A DNA stretch of 64,000 nt from an uncultured Emticicia sp. (GCF_937903345.1 NZ_CALCZQ010000052.1:202062-266061), one strand, 5' to 3'. Shown: positions 41,262 to 51,154, counted from the first letter of the stretch. Notes: a model not told the origin generated them from the sequence alone. A program made the numbers and translations.

Positions 41262-42368
41262 GTGAAATTAGCCGTAATTAGGGAAACCAAACCATTTGAA
41301 CGCCGAGTAGCTCTTACGCCAGAAGTTTGCAAACAATTAATCCAAGCAGGATTTGAATGCCACATCGAACATGACGCAGGAAAAACATCTTTCTTTGACG
41401 ATGCCGCCTATACAGCAGTCGGAGTTACTATTCAAAATGATAAATCTGCGTTGCTCGCCGCAGCCGATGTAGTGCTGAAAGTAAACCCTCTTACAACTGA
41501 AGAGATAGCTGACATGAAAAAAGAAGCTGTGGCCATTTCTTTTATGTATGCCGCCACCAATCCAGCAATGCTCGAAGCAGCTGCAAAGCAAGGTATTTCG
41601 GCATTTTCGGTTGATGCGATTCCTCGTATTTCACGGGCTCAAAAAATGGATGCTTTGAGTTCTCAGGCCAACTTGGCAGGATATAAATCGGTCATTATTG
41701 GTGCTTATCATCTCGGCAAAATTTTTCCTTTATTAATGACTGCTGCTGGCACAATCAAACCTGCAAAAGTGGTTATTATGGGTGCAGGTGTGGCAGGCTT
41801 GCAGGCAATTGCCACAGCCAAACGTCTCGGTGCCGTAGTTGAGGTAAGCGATATTCGTCCTGAAACAAAAGAACAGGTTGAATCTTTGGGAGGGAAATTC
41901 ATCGAAGTTAAAGGCGATGAGTCGGTCAAAATCGAAGGGGGTTATGTAAAAGGCGTTTCAGAAGAATTCTTGAAAAGACAACAAGAAGTTATCTCAAAAC
42001 ATATCTGCGAAGCCGATTTGGTTATTACTACTGCATTAATTCCAGGGAAAAAAGCTCCAATGTTGATTCCAGAAGAGGTAGTAAAAAACATGAAATTTGG
42101 CTCAGTTATAGTTGATATGGCTGTCGAACAAGGTGGAAACTGTGCTTGTAGCGAATTTGCTAAAACCGTTGAAAAATACGGAGTAACCATTGTTGGCGAA
42201 GCAAATATTCCATCGATGCTGCCACTCAATGCCAGTGAACTTTATGCCAAAAATATTTCAACTTTTTTGCTTCATCTTGCCACAAAAGATGGCTTCAAGT
42301 GGGAAATGGAGGAAGAAATAACCAAAGGCTCATTGATTGTACATAAAGGGAACATTATAAAGCAATAA
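41262..42368 (+). CDS. pntA: NAD(P) transhydrogenase subunit alpha, part 1
   Basis: 368 residues starting at GTG (MKLAVIRETKPFERRVALTP). It is the NAD(H)-binding dI component: the alanine-dehydrogenase-like N-terminal domain, then KVVIMGAGVAGLQAIATAKRLGA near 167-188 as the NAD fold, and ITTALIPGKKAPMLIPEEVV near 255. Together with the next two genes it couples hydride transfer between NADH and NADP+ to proton movement across the cytoplasmic membrane. A candidate promoter with TTG 41201-41203, 20 nt and TACATTGC at 41224-41231 lies upstream. Confidence 0.95.
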   Translation: MKLAVIRETKPFERRVALTPEVCKQLIQAGFECHIEHDAGKTSFFDDAAYTAVGVTIQNDKSALLAAADVVLKVNPLTTEEIADMKKEAVAISFMYAATNPAMLEAAAKQGISAFSVDAIPRISRAQKMDALSSQANLAGYKSVIIGAYHLGKIFPLLMTAAGTIKPAKVVIMGAGVAGLQAIATAKRLGAVVEVSDIRPETKEQVESLGGKFIEVKGDESVKIEGGYVKGVSEEFLKRQQEVISKHICEADLVITTALIPGKKAPMLIPEEVVKNMKFGSVIVDMAVEQGGNCACSEFAKTVEKYGVTIVGEANIPSMLPLNASELYAKNISTFLLHLATKDGFKWEMEEEITKGSLIVHKGNIIKQ

Positions 42369-42475
42369 GCAATATACTTTTCGCATTAGTTAGCCAACAA
42401 GCAAAATCCCACTTATAAAATTAATTTAAAAAAAAGCCTATGGCATATTGCCTAAAGCTTAAAGCAAAAAATAAA

Positions 42476-42784
42476 ATGAATCAAATAATAAATTTTCTTG
42501 GCGAAAACATTCAGATGATATACATCATTATACTATCTGTTTTTGTAGGCGTTGAGGTAATCGGAAAAGTGCCTGCTGTACTTCACACCCCGCTGATGAG
42601 CGGTGCAAATGCCATTCACGGAGTTGTGATTGTAGGGGCAATAATTGTTATGCTCAACACTCCTGCCGAAAACATCTTGTCATTGGCCCTTGGTTTCGTT
42701 GCCGTTGTATTTGGTACACTTAATGTAGTCGGTGGCTTTGCAGTTACTGATAGAATGTTAGAAATGTTTAAAAAGAAAAAATAG
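42476..42784 (+). CDS. NAD(P) transhydrogenase subunit alpha, part 2
   Basis: 102 residues, MNQIINFLGENIQMIYIIIL onward, with three or four membrane helices and the conserved FVGVEVIGKVPAVLHTPLMSG and ANAIHGVVIVGAIIVM blocks. It is the membrane part of the split alpha subunit (PntAB-like, part of dII). ATG 42476 is chosen over the in-frame ATG at 42440 because the extra 12 residues (CLKLKAKN) are not like the family. Located 108 nt after pntA. Confidence 0.94.
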   Translation: MNQIINFLGENIQMIYIIILSVFVGVEVIGKVPAVLHTPLMSGANAIHGVVIVGAIIVMLNTPAENILSLALGFVAVVFGTLNVVGGFAVTDRMLEMFKKKK

Positions 42785-42854
42785 ACCTTTCTCTCCCCTT
42801 AGCAATTCCATTGTGGTTAGGCTTAGGGAGCGGATACATTGTCTTCATGATATT

Positions 42855-44255
42855 ATGGAAATAAAATATATTCTTGACATTATTTATTTAGTTGCTTCGG
42901 TAACTTTTGTGCTTGGATTAAAAATGCTAAGCCATCCAGATTCGGCTCGTAAAGGCAATCTTTATGCGGCATTTGGTATGACATTGGCAATTGTCGGCAC
43001 TATTTTATTATACAACCATCCAGATGGCTATACTACCCGTGAGCCAATCAAAATTATATTGATTTTGGCCGCAATCGGAGTAGGAACGGTGGCAGGCTGG
43101 CTGACAGCAAGCAAAGTACAAATGACCAAAATGCCTGAACTCGTTTCGCTTTTCAATGGAATGGGCGGAGCTTGTGCTGCTATCATCGGTTTGATGGAAT
43201 ATGAGCATAATCTCGGCAAAACAGGTGCACTAGCAACTATTATTGCTGGTCTAATCATCGGTTCGGTCTCATTCAGCGGAAGCGTTATCGCTTTCTTGAA
43301 ACTAAACGAAACCATGAAAAAGCCAATCCGACTTCCTAAATATAACATTCTGAATACAGTTGTGATGATTGCCCTTGTTTTGTTTGGTGCATACATCGTT
43401 TATGCCCAACCTGAGCATCTGCTTTTGGTGGTTTTATTATTTATTTTTGCATTAGTTTATGGCGTTTTGTTTGTGATTCCAATTGGTGGAGCAGATATGC
43501 CAGTGGTTATTTCATTACTCAATTCATTCACAGGTTTAGCTGCAGCTTTTGGTGGGTTTTTATACCAAAACCAAGTTATGCTTACAGGTGGAATCTTGGT
43601 AGGTTCGGCAGGAACAATTTTAACATTGGCGATGTGTAAAGCCATGAATCGCCCATTAACTAATGTGATTTTTGGAGCATTTGGCGGAGGGAATTCTACA
43701 GGTGCAGCAGCAGATATCAATGGCAGTATCAAAGATATTTCGATTTCAGATACAGCTATTTTGATGAATTATGCTAAGAAAGTGGTAATTGTTCCAGGAT
43801 ATGGCTTAGCGGTTGCTCAAGCCCAACATGTCATTCACGAATTAGAATTGTTACTCGAAGAGCGTGGCGTAGAAGTAGTTTATGCCATCCATCCGGTTGC
43901 AGGTCGTATGCCTGGTCACATGAATGTACTTTTGGCAGAAAGTAATGTCTCGTATGATAAATTGGTTGAGATGGAAGATATAAACCCACAATTTGCTAAT
44001 ACTGACGTAGTTTTAGTCGTAGGTGCAAACGATGTGGTAAATCCAGCCGCTAAAACCGACCCATCTTCGCCGATTTTCGGAATGCCAATCCTTGATGTTG
44101 AAAACGCAACCAACATTATCGTCAACAAGAGAAGCATGAATGCAGGTTATGCAGGAATCGACAATCTTTTATTCTACCAACCTAAAACAAGTATGCTTTT
44201 TGGCGATGCCAAAGGTGTATTGGCTAAGTTGGTTAGTGAGTTAAAGCAGATGTAA
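42855..44255 (+). CDS. pntB: NAD(P) transhydrogenase subunit beta
   Basis: 466 residues from ATG 42855 (MEIKYILDIIYLVASVTFVL). Eight or nine membrane helices form the rest of dII, and the soluble NADP-binding dIII follows: KKVVIVPGYGLAVAQAQHVI near 310-330, IHPVAGRMPGHMNVLLAE near 345, and NPAAKTDPSSPIFGMPILDV, then NKRSMNAGYAGIDN near the end. Upstream in-frame start at 42813 lacks the family pattern. Completes the three-gene transhydrogenase operon, a major source of NADPH. Confidence 0.95.
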   Translation: MEIKYILDIIYLVASVTFVLGLKMLSHPDSARKGNLYAAFGMTLAIVGTILLYNHPDGYTTREPIKIILILAAIGVGTVAGWLTASKVQMTKMPELVSLFNGMGGACAAIIGLMEYEHNLGKTGALATIIAGLIIGSVSFSGSVIAFLKLNETMKKPIRLPKYNILNTVVMIALVLFGAYIVYAQPEHLLLVVLLFIFALVYGVLFVIPIGGADMPVVISLLNSFTGLAAAFGGFLYQNQVMLTGGILVGSAGTILTLAMCKAMNRPLTNVIFGAFGGGNSTGAAADINGSIKDISISDTAILMNYAKKVVIVPGYGLAVAQAQHVIHELELLLEERGVEVVYAIHPVAGRMPGHMNVLLAESNVSYDKLVEMEDINPQFANTDVVLVVGANDVVNPAAKTDPSSPIFGMPILDVENATNIIVNKRSMNAGYAGIDNLLFYQPKTSMLFGDAKGVLAKLVSELKQM

Positions 44256-44385
44256 AACTTGTATTAAATTAACAAAAAACTATATAATCATTGCCACTTT
44301 TAATATTTAACAAAATAATATTTGGCAATGCTTTTTAAAATTAAGTAGTTTTACATACCGATTTCAATTTAAAACTATTCAACCA

Positions 44386-46179
44386 TTGGAACCAACAAAT
44401 GTACACGACCCCGAATATTATCATAAGGTCGTAGATTGTCAGTATGCTTGCCCAGCTCATACACCTGTACCTGAGTATATCAGACTCATTGCTGCTGAAA
44501 AATACACCGAGGCCTACATGGTCAATTGGGAATCAAATGTTTTTCCAGGTGTTTTAGGTCGTACTTGTGATAGACCTTGCGAACCAGCGTGTCGCCGTGG
44601 TCGTGTTGATGAAGAGCCTGTTGCTATTTGTCGTTTAAAACGAGTTGCCGCCGATAACAAAGGCGACATTACTCATTTGCTCCCCAAAATTCCTACAAAA
44701 GGAAATGGAAAACGCATTGCCTTGATTGGTGCAGGCCCTGCCTCACTCACAGTTGCTCGTGATTTAGCTCCTTTAGGCTACGAAATACATGTTTTTGATG
44801 AACAAATCAAAGGCGGTGGAATGATGCGAAGTCAAATTCCATCATTCCGTTTGCCCGAATCAGTTTTAGACGAGGAAGTGAATAATATCCTCAATTTGGG
44901 TATTCATCAACACTTCAAAACTTATGTTTCGAGTTTGAAAAGTGTTTTAGATGATGGTTATGATGCAGTATTTATTGGTACTGGAGCTCCTCGTGGACGT
45001 GATTTGTCAAATCTCCCAGGCCGTGCCGAAGGTGGTGCAAATATCCATGTTGGTATCGAGTGGTTAGCAAGCGTAGCTTTTGAACATACGAAACAAATCG
45101 GCAAAAAAGTTATAGTTTTAGGTGGTGGAAATACCGCAATGGACTGCTGCCGCACTTCTCGTCGTTTGGGTGGCGAAGAAGTAAAAGTAGTGGTTCGTAG
45201 TCCATTCTCCGAAATGAGAGCTTCACCGTGGGAAAAAGAAGATGCACAGCATGAAGATATTCCGATTCTTGATAATCATGTACCAGTTTCGTTTGTTTCA
45301 GAAAATGGTAAATTGAAAGGTATGACTTTCGAGAAAGTTCACGCTGTTTATGATGAAAAGGGTAAACGTTCACTCGTTCCAACGGGAGAACCGCACGTTT
45401 TCATCGAAGGCGACGATGTTTTGGTAGCAATTGGCCAAGAAAATTATTTCCCTTGGATTGAGCGAGATTTAGGTATCGAATTTGATAAATGGGAAATGCC
45501 TTCTGTTAATAGCCTTACTTTTCAATCTACCAACGAGAAAGTTTTCTTTGGTGGAGATGCTGCTCTTGGCCCTAAAAACGTAATTACTGCCGTTGCTCAA
45601 GGTCACTCAGCAGCAGTTTCGATAGATTTATATTGTCAAGGAAAATCGCTTGATGTTCGTCCTGACCCATTCACTAATTTGGTTTCTCAAAAAATGGGAA
45701 TCCATGAATGGAGCTACGATAGCATCGTGACAAACGATGACCGTTTTGTAGTACCACAGGCTGAAAAAGCACTCACATTAAAAGACCGCAAAAAAGAGGT
45801 TGAACTTGGTTTCGATAAATTGGTGGGTTTTAAAGAAGCTGAACGTTGCCTTAACTGCGATATTCAGACAGTTTTTACCGAAAACCGTTGTATCGAATGC
45901 GATGCCTGTATGGATGTTTGTCCAACCGACTGTATAACATTTACTGCAAATGGCACCGAAGAAGACCTTCGTACACGCCTCATGGCTCCGTCTTTACGTT
46001 TAGAACAAGACCTTCTTGTGTCTGATACTTTGGCGGCAACTGGACGAGTAATGGTAAAAGACGAAGATGTTTGCTTACACTGTGGTTTGTGTGCCGAGCG
46101 TTGTCCAACCTCAGCTTGGGATATGCAGAAGTTTTTCTATAATACAACTAAGGCACATCACGGTTGCGGAAGCCATTGA
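44386..46179 (+). CDS. GltD-like FAD/NAD(P) oxidoreductase with extra 4Fe-4S clusters
   Basis: 597 residues starting at TTG (METPNVHD-like start; written MEPTNVHDPE). The N-terminal Fe-S domain has CQYACPAHTPVPEY (Cys18, Cys22) and CDRPCEPACRRG near 65. FAD binds at IALIGAGPASLTVARDLAPL near 110, NAD(P) at KVIVLGGGNTAMDCC near 240. The C-terminus adds a two-cluster ferredoxin (CIECDACMDVCPTDC and CLHCGLCAERCPTSA). This fits a subunit passing electrons between ferredoxin-type clusters and pyridine nucleotide. The two oxidoreductase genes downstream (72-nt gap) make it the likely electron partner of that complex. Confidence 0.88.
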   Translation: MEPTNVHDPEYYHKVVDCQYACPAHTPVPEYIRLIAAEKYTEAYMVNWESNVFPGVLGRTCDRPCEPACRRGRVDEEPVAICRLKRVAADNKGDITHLLPKIPTKGNGKRIALIGAGPASLTVARDLAPLGYEIHVFDEQIKGGGMMRSQIPSFRLPESVLDEEVNNILNLGIHQHFKTYVSSLKSVLDDGYDAVFIGTGAPRGRDLSNLPGRAEGGANIHVGIEWLASVAFEHTKQIGKKVIVLGGGNTAMDCCRTSRRLGGEEVKVVVRSPFSEMRASPWEKEDAQHEDIPILDNHVPVSFVSENGKLKGMTFEKVHAVYDEKGKRSLVPTGEPHVFIEGDDVLVAIGQENYFPWIERDLGIEFDKWEMPSVNSLTFQSTNEKVFFGGDAALGPKNVITAVAQGHSAAVSIDLYCQGKSLDVRPDPFTNLVSQKMGIHEWSYDSIVTNDDRFVVPQAEKALTLKDRKKEVELGFDKLVGFKEAERCLNCDIQTVFTENRCIECDACMDVCPTDCITFTANGTEEDLRTRLMAPSLRLEQDLLVSDTLAATGRVMVKDEDVCLHCGLCAERCPTSAWDMQKFFYNTTKAHHGCGSH

Positions 46180-46251
46180 TGTAGAACAAGTTTCCAACTT
46201 GTTCCTAAGCGATAAATTAAATGAAATTTCCTCTTTTTTGAGAATGGTAAT

Positions 46252-48051
46252 ATGACACAAGTTAACGATTTTGTAGTACGCTTTGCCAACGTAAACGGAA
46301 CTGGTTCGGCCAGTGCCAATAGTATGTTTGCCAAAGCTATATTTAGGATGGGAGTTCCTGTTACACCAAAAAACATTTTTCCATCTAATATTCAAGGATT
46401 ACCGACTTGGTATGAAGTGCGAGTAAGCGAAAAAGGCTATTTAGGTCGTCGTGAAGGAATTGATTTGATGGTTTCGGTCAATCCACAAAGTATGTTGAAA
46501 GATGTACAAAGTGTACGTTCGGGTGGGTATTTTATGTATGATAGCACCAAACCTCTGCACAAAGAATATATTCGTGAAGACATTACCTATCTCGGAATTC
46601 CGTTAATGGGTATTTGTATGGAGCAATACACAGACCCTCGTCAACGCCAATTATTCAAAAATATCATTTATGTCGGAGCATTATCTGCCTTATTGGATAT
46701 TGAATTTGCGGTTTTGGAACAGCTATTAGCTGAGCAATTCAAAGGAAAAGAAAAATTGGTTGCACCCAACGTACAGGCTTTACAACTCGGTGTAAAATAT
46801 GTGCAAGAAAATTTCACTTTTCCACTGGAAATTCGTGTTGAAAGACGTGATTTAGTTGGCAAAAGAATCTTATTCGACGGAAACGGAGCTTGCGGACTCG
46901 GAGCTGTTTATGCAGGTGCAACAGTTGCTGCATGGTATCCTATTACTCCTTCTACTTCGGTTGTTGAGAAATTTGAAAAATACGCCAAGAAATTTCGTAC
47001 CGATAAAGAAACTGGCGAGAAAAACTTTGCAATCGTTCAAGCCGAAGATGAACTTGCTGCAATCGGAATGGTTATCGGAGCAAACTGGAACGGTGCGAGG
47101 TCGTTTACAGCCACTTCTGGCCCTGGGGTTTCGTTGATGAATGAATTTTTAGGCTTAGGATATTTTGCTGAAATTCCAGCAGTTTTGATTGATGTACAGC
47201 GTACTGGCCCTTCAACAGGTATGCCAACTCGTACACAGCAGTCGGATATTACGATTTCGGCTTATGCTTCGCATGGCGATACAAAACATGTTTTGTTGTT
47301 TCCAAGTAATCCAAAAGATTGTTTTGAACTAACAGCCGATGCTTTCGATTTGTCTGAAAGACTGCAAACACCAATTATAGTTTTGACAGATTTGGATTTA
47401 GGAATGAACGATCACATGAGCGAGCCGTTTGAATGGAATCCTGAACGTACATATGACCGAGGTAAAGTTTATACGGCCGAAGATTTAGAAAATATGGGGC
47501 GTTTTGGACGTTATTTAGACTCTGATGGTGATGGTATTCCGTACCGAACTTACCCAGGAACGCACCCAACCAAAGGTTCGTATTTTACTCGTGGCACTTC
47601 TCGTGACGAATACGCAGTTTATACCGAAGATAGTGCAGTTTACGTAAAAAATATGCAGCGTTTGGAGAAAAAATGGGATACCGCCAAAGAAATTGTACCA
47701 AAGCCACATTTCTACCAAGAAAAAAACATGAGTCCGTTGGGCGTGATTTTCTTCGGAACTTCAACATATTCTTCGGAAGAAGCCATTGATTTATTGCGTG
47801 AGCAAGACGTTGTGCTTGATGCGATGCAACTCAAAGCGTTTCCGTTTAACAAAGACGTGGAGCAATTCATCGAAGACCACGAAATTGTTTTCGTTATTGA
47901 GCAAAACCGTGATGCCCAAATGCGTTCGTTGCTTATCAACGAACTCGAAATCAATCCTAAGAAATTGATTCGTGTCTTGAATTACGACGGTATGCCAATT
48001 ACTGCAGATAAAATTGTGAAAGAAATTAGTAAGAATCTTGTAACAAACTGA
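46252..48051 (+). CDS. korA: 2-oxoacid:acceptor oxidoreductase, fused gamma-alpha subunit
   Basis: 599 residues. The N-terminal 190 residues are the gamma domain (DFVVRFANVNGTGSASANSM and the YEVRVSEKGYLGRREGIDLM segment). From about 210 the alpha domain follows: DGNGACGLGAVYAGATVAAW and YPITPSTSVVEKF, and the substrate-loop motif RTGPSTGMPTRTQQSDI. With the beta subunit it oxidatively decarboxylates a 2-oxoacid (2-oxoglutarate in the closest known type) to the acyl-CoA, reducing ferredoxin. The fused order is typical of KorA. The beta gene starts 4 nt after its stop. Confidence 0.93.
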   Translation: MTQVNDFVVRFANVNGTGSASANSMFAKAIFRMGVPVTPKNIFPSNIQGLPTWYEVRVSEKGYLGRREGIDLMVSVNPQSMLKDVQSVRSGGYFMYDSTKPLHKEYIREDITYLGIPLMGICMEQYTDPRQRQLFKNIIYVGALSALLDIEFAVLEQLLAEQFKGKEKLVAPNVQALQLGVKYVQENFTFPLEIRVERRDLVGKRILFDGNGACGLGAVYAGATVAAWYPITPSTSVVEKFEKYAKKFRTDKETGEKNFAIVQAEDELAAIGMVIGANWNGARSFTATSGPGVSLMNEFLGLGYFAEIPAVLIDVQRTGPSTGMPTRTQQSDITISAYASHGDTKHVLLFPSNPKDCFELTADAFDLSERLQTPIIVLTDLDLGMNDHMSEPFEWNPERTYDRGKVYTAEDLENMGRFGRYLDSDGDGIPYRTYPGTHPTKGSYFTRGTSRDEYAVYTEDSAVYVKNMQRLEKKWDTAKEIVPKPHFYQEKNMSPLGVIFFGTSTYSSEEAIDLLREQDVVLDAMQLKAFPFNKDVEQFIEDHEIVFVIEQNRDAQMRSLLINELEINPKKLIRVLNYDGMPITADKIVKEISKNLVTN

Positions 48052-48055
48052 ACAA

Positions 48056-49102
48056 ATGACATACATTCGTCCGACCTTTAGGCATCCTGATTTGCCAAAA
48101 AACAAAATAAATTTTACTAAAAAAGACTACGAAGGAGCTTTATCAACGCTTTGTGCTGGTTGCGGACACGATTCTATCAGTGGAGCAATCGCCCAAGCTT
48201 GTTTTGAGTTGTCGGTTGAGCCTCACCGAATCGCCAAGCTTTCGGGTATCGGTTGTTCATCAAAAACGCCTGCCTATTTCCTCGGAAATTCGCACGGTTT
48301 TAACTCAGTTCACGGACGTATGCCTTCGGTGGCAACGGGTGCATACTTGGCGAATCGTGATTTGCTTTACTTTGGTGTTTCGGGCGATGGTGATTCTGCT
48401 TCGATTGGAATGGGGCAGTTTGTTCATGCCATTCGTCGTAACCTCAACATGGTTTATTTAGTAATGAACAATGGTTGCTATGGCCTCACCAAAGGGCAAG
48501 ATTCGGCAACAGCTGATAATGGTTCAAAAAGTAAAGCTGGTTCTGTAAATCCATTTAATGCCATTGATTTGGTTGGCTTGAGTATGGAATTAGGTGCAAC
48601 TTTTGTGGCTCGTAGTTTCTCGGGCGATAAAGCACAACTCATTCCTTTGATAAAAGCCGCTATCAAACACCCAGGTTTCGCTTTTATTGATGTGATTTCG
48701 CCTTGCGTAACTTTCAATAATAATGTGGGTTCGACCAAATCTTATGATTATGTACGTGAACATATTGAAGCAACTTCTACCGTAGATTTTGTGCCAATTA
48801 TGGAAGAAATCACGGCAAATTATGAGGATTCAAAAGAAATAACACTTCACGATGGTTCGGCTTTGCAGCTTCAAAAATTGCATCAAGGCTGGAATCCAGA
48901 AGATAAACTTTCGGCAATGATTGCTTTGCAAAATGCCAAAGAAAAAGGCGAAATCTTGACGGGTTTGGTATATATCGAACCAAATACAAATGCCTTGCAT
49001 GATGTGCTTCAAACAGCCAAAACCCCATTAAACACACTGAAAGAAGATGTACTTTGCCCAGGTATTGATGCTTTGGAGGCTTTGAATGAGAGTTTGAGGT
49101 AA
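48056..49102 (+). CDS. korB: 2-oxoacid:ferredoxin oxidoreductase, beta subunit
   Basis: 348 residues. Thiamine-diphosphate motif GDGDSASIGMGQFVHAIRRN through NMVYLVMNNGCYGLTKGQ near 100-145. The 4Fe-4S ligands of the beta subunit are visible in LCAGCGHDSI, GIGCSSKTPAY and ISPCVTF. It carries the catalytic site, joining KorA in a heterodimer or heterotetramer in the cytoplasm. The 4-nt gap to korA shows translational coupling, and a strong terminator ends the operon after 24 nt. Confidence 0.95.
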   Translation: MTYIRPTFRHPDLPKNKINFTKKDYEGALSTLCAGCGHDSISGAIAQACFELSVEPHRIAKLSGIGCSSKTPAYFLGNSHGFNSVHGRMPSVATGAYLANRDLLYFGVSGDGDSASIGMGQFVHAIRRNLNMVYLVMNNGCYGLTKGQDSATADNGSKSKAGSVNPFNAIDLVGLSMELGATFVARSFSGDKAQLIPLIKAAIKHPGFAFIDVISPCVTFNNNVGSTKSYDYVREHIEATSTVDFVPIMEEITANYEDSKEITLHDGSALQLQKLHQGWNPEDKLSAMIALQNAKEKGEILTGLVYIEPNTNALHDVLQTAKTPLNTLKEDVLCPGIDALEALNESLR

Positions 49103-49125
49103 AATACAAATATTGACAAATACAT

Positions 49126-49160
49126 AAACGCCTAAGAAAACTTAAAGTTCTTGGGCGTTT
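49126..49160 (+). terminator. Intrinsic terminator after korAB
   Basis: 13-bp stem AAACGCCTAAGAA (49126-49138) with TTCTTGGGCGTTT (49148-49160), one T-G pair, 9-nt loop, then TTGTG. Confidence 0.85.
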
Positions 49161-49348
49161 TGTGTTACGGCTTGTGAGTAACAAAGTCTTTTTCCTAATT
49201 AATCGTTTGCAGGCTAAGATTGTACTTTATCTAAAGGTAGAAGTGACTCTTTGCTCAATACTTGCCTCTGCTAAAAATCCAATCCATGACAAATGTCATG
49301 TTTCAGTTACTGGTTTTTGTGTTGCTTTGTTAAATATTCTGAAAAGCA

Positions 49349-51154
49349 ATGAAACAAACACCTTCTGCACATACCTTCCATATTCCCGTAATGGGCTTGG
49401 GTTTCACGATTGATACGCCACTAAAAGTAGCTCGATTTGGTATTTCTTCGGTGATTTCAATTATCGAACACGAACTTATCGAAAAAATGCGAGAATTTCA
49501 CTGTCGAGAAAATACTGAATTTTATGAGCCAATTACCGAAAAAGTGGAAGACTACAGAGCCAAAAGAATTACAGAATATCTAAATCTTTTGGATAGATTG
49601 ATAAATAAACAAGTAGAAAAACTACGCTTAGAACCTTTTATCGAAGGTTCTGAAATTACAAAATATTTTGAGCTACTGCCCGAAACTTCGTCCATCAAGC
49701 AAATGTATGTTAGAATGCTTGAGTTGCAAGATAGTTCGATGAAAGTGCAGATTCAAGCACAACTTCGCAGTTTAATAGTGGCAGGCTCGATTGATGTAAA
49801 CGTAATGGCAAAAGTTGACAGAACGCACTATGACGAAAACGGTGAAATGTTAGCTAAAGAATTTTCTGATGCTCTTTCGTCGTTTCGTGGTTATGCTCAA
49901 AGTAATTTGACTTCGAGTATTATTTTTTCAGCTGGCTATAACCCTCGTTTATATGCTTACATTGATGCTTTCAACGACTTTTTTCCTAATGAAAATGGTT
50001 TTTTGAAAAAGAAAATTATCTTGAAAGTAAGTGATTATCGTTCTGCTCTTACGCAAGGAAAAATTTTGGCTAAAAAGGGTCTGTGGGTTTCGGAGTTTAG
50101 AATTGAATCGGGGCTCAATTGTGGTGGACACGCTTTTGCAACTAATGGGCTGTTACTTGGCCCTATCATGGAAGAATTCAAGCAAAACCGAGCAATTTTA
50201 CAAAAAGAAGTATTTGATATTTGTAATCAAGCATTAGTTGGCAGAGAGATGGTTCCATTTAATTCTCTTCCTGTGATGAAAATTACGGTACAAGGCGGTA
50301 TTGGAACGGCCAACGAAGACAACTTTTTACTCGAATATTATGATGCCGATGGCACTGGTTGGGCAAGTCCATTTTTGTTAGTTCCCGAAGCTACCAATGT
50401 TGATGATACCACGCTCAATAGAATGGCAAATGCACAAAAAAATGATTATTTTTTGAGTAATGGTTCTCCTTTAGGCGTTCCTTTTAATAATTTTAGATTT
50501 TCTACGGGCGAAGAGCAACGTTTAATGCGTATCAATAAAAATCGTGCGGGGAGTCCGTGCTATAAAAAGTTTCTTTCTACCAACACAGAATTTACAAAAG
50601 AGCCAATTTGTGAGTCATCTCGTGAATACATACACGCAAAAACAAAACAAATTGAAGCAAGCGAAATGACCGCCGAATATAAGGCTGAGAAAATCAATTT
50701 ACTTATTCAAAGAGATTGTTTGTGTGAAGGTTTGGGAGTTGCGGCATTGCTAAAACATGATATTAATCCTGCCCATAAACTTACAGCAGTAACGATATGC
50801 CCAGGCCCAAATTTAGCTTATTTTTCGGGAGTGTTTTCATTGAAACAAATGATCGACCACATTTATGGCCGAACCAATATTCTGAACTCATTGAAACGTC
50901 CAAATATGTTTGTGAATGAGTTGATTTTGTATGTAGATTATTACAAAAACCAACTCAATAAGCATGTTGAAAACCTTTCAACAGCACAGATACGAACACT
51001 CAATGTTTTTAAAACAAATCTTTTATCAGGAATTGACTATTACAAATCGTTGGCTTCGTCGTTCAAGAACGAAACTGAACGATACATCAAAGAAATGAAG
51101 GAAGAATTATCGAACTTAGAACAGACAGTAAGCAATTTACCGTTGCCTTTTTAA
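49349..51154 (+). CDS. Large protein of unknown function, possible FMN TIM-barrel with Cys cluster
   Basis: 601 residues, soluble, no signal peptide. The start (HIPVMGLGFTIDTPLKVARF and GISSVISIIEH) resembles flavin TIM-barrel proteins of the nitronate monooxygenase / enoyl reductase type. GLNCGGHAFATNG (Cys258) and a VQGGIGTANEDNF loop at residues 313-325 then YYDADGTGWASPFLLVPEAT look like phosphate-binding and barrel-end segments of that fold. Five cysteines in the last third (404, 421, 457, 459, 484) could bind an Fe-S cluster. A basic, coiled-coil-like tail follows (530-598). It follows the ferredoxin oxidoreductase operon by 246 nt on the same strand but beyond a terminator. Not recognised as a named family. 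Confidence 0.8.
   Translation: MKQTPSAHTFHIPVMGLGFTIDTPLKVARFGISSVISIIEHELIEKMREFHCRENTEFYEPITEKVEDYRAKRITEYLNLLDRLINKQVEKLRLEPFIEGSEITKYFELLPETSSIKQMYVRMLELQDSSMKVQIQAQLRSLIVAGSIDVNVMAKVDRTHYDENGEMLAKEFSDALSSFRGYAQSNLTSSIIFSAGYNPRLYAYIDAFNDFFPNENGFLKKKIILKVSDYRSALTQGKILAKKGLWVSEFRIESGLNCGGHAFATNGLLLGPIMEEFKQNRAILQKEVFDICNQALVGREMVPFNSLPVMKITVQGGIGTANEDNFLLEYYDADGTGWASPFLLVPEATNVDDTTLNRMANAQKNDYFLSNGSPLGVPFNNFRFSTGEEQRLMRINKNRAGSPCYKKFLSTNTEFTKEPICESSREYIHAKTKQIEASEMTAEYKAEKINLLIQRDCLCEGLGVAALLKHDINPAHKLTAVTICPGPNLAYFSGVFSLKQMIDHIYGRTNILNSLKRPNMFVNELILYVDYYKNQLNKHVENLSTAQIRTLNVFKTNLLSGIDYYKSLASSFKNETERYIKEMKEELSNLEQTVSNLPLPF

Noticed and set aside
49162..49413. 83-codon plus-strand frame before the 601-residue gene
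   Set aside because: Overlaps the start of the larger gene in another frame, starts at a non-ATG codon, no pattern.
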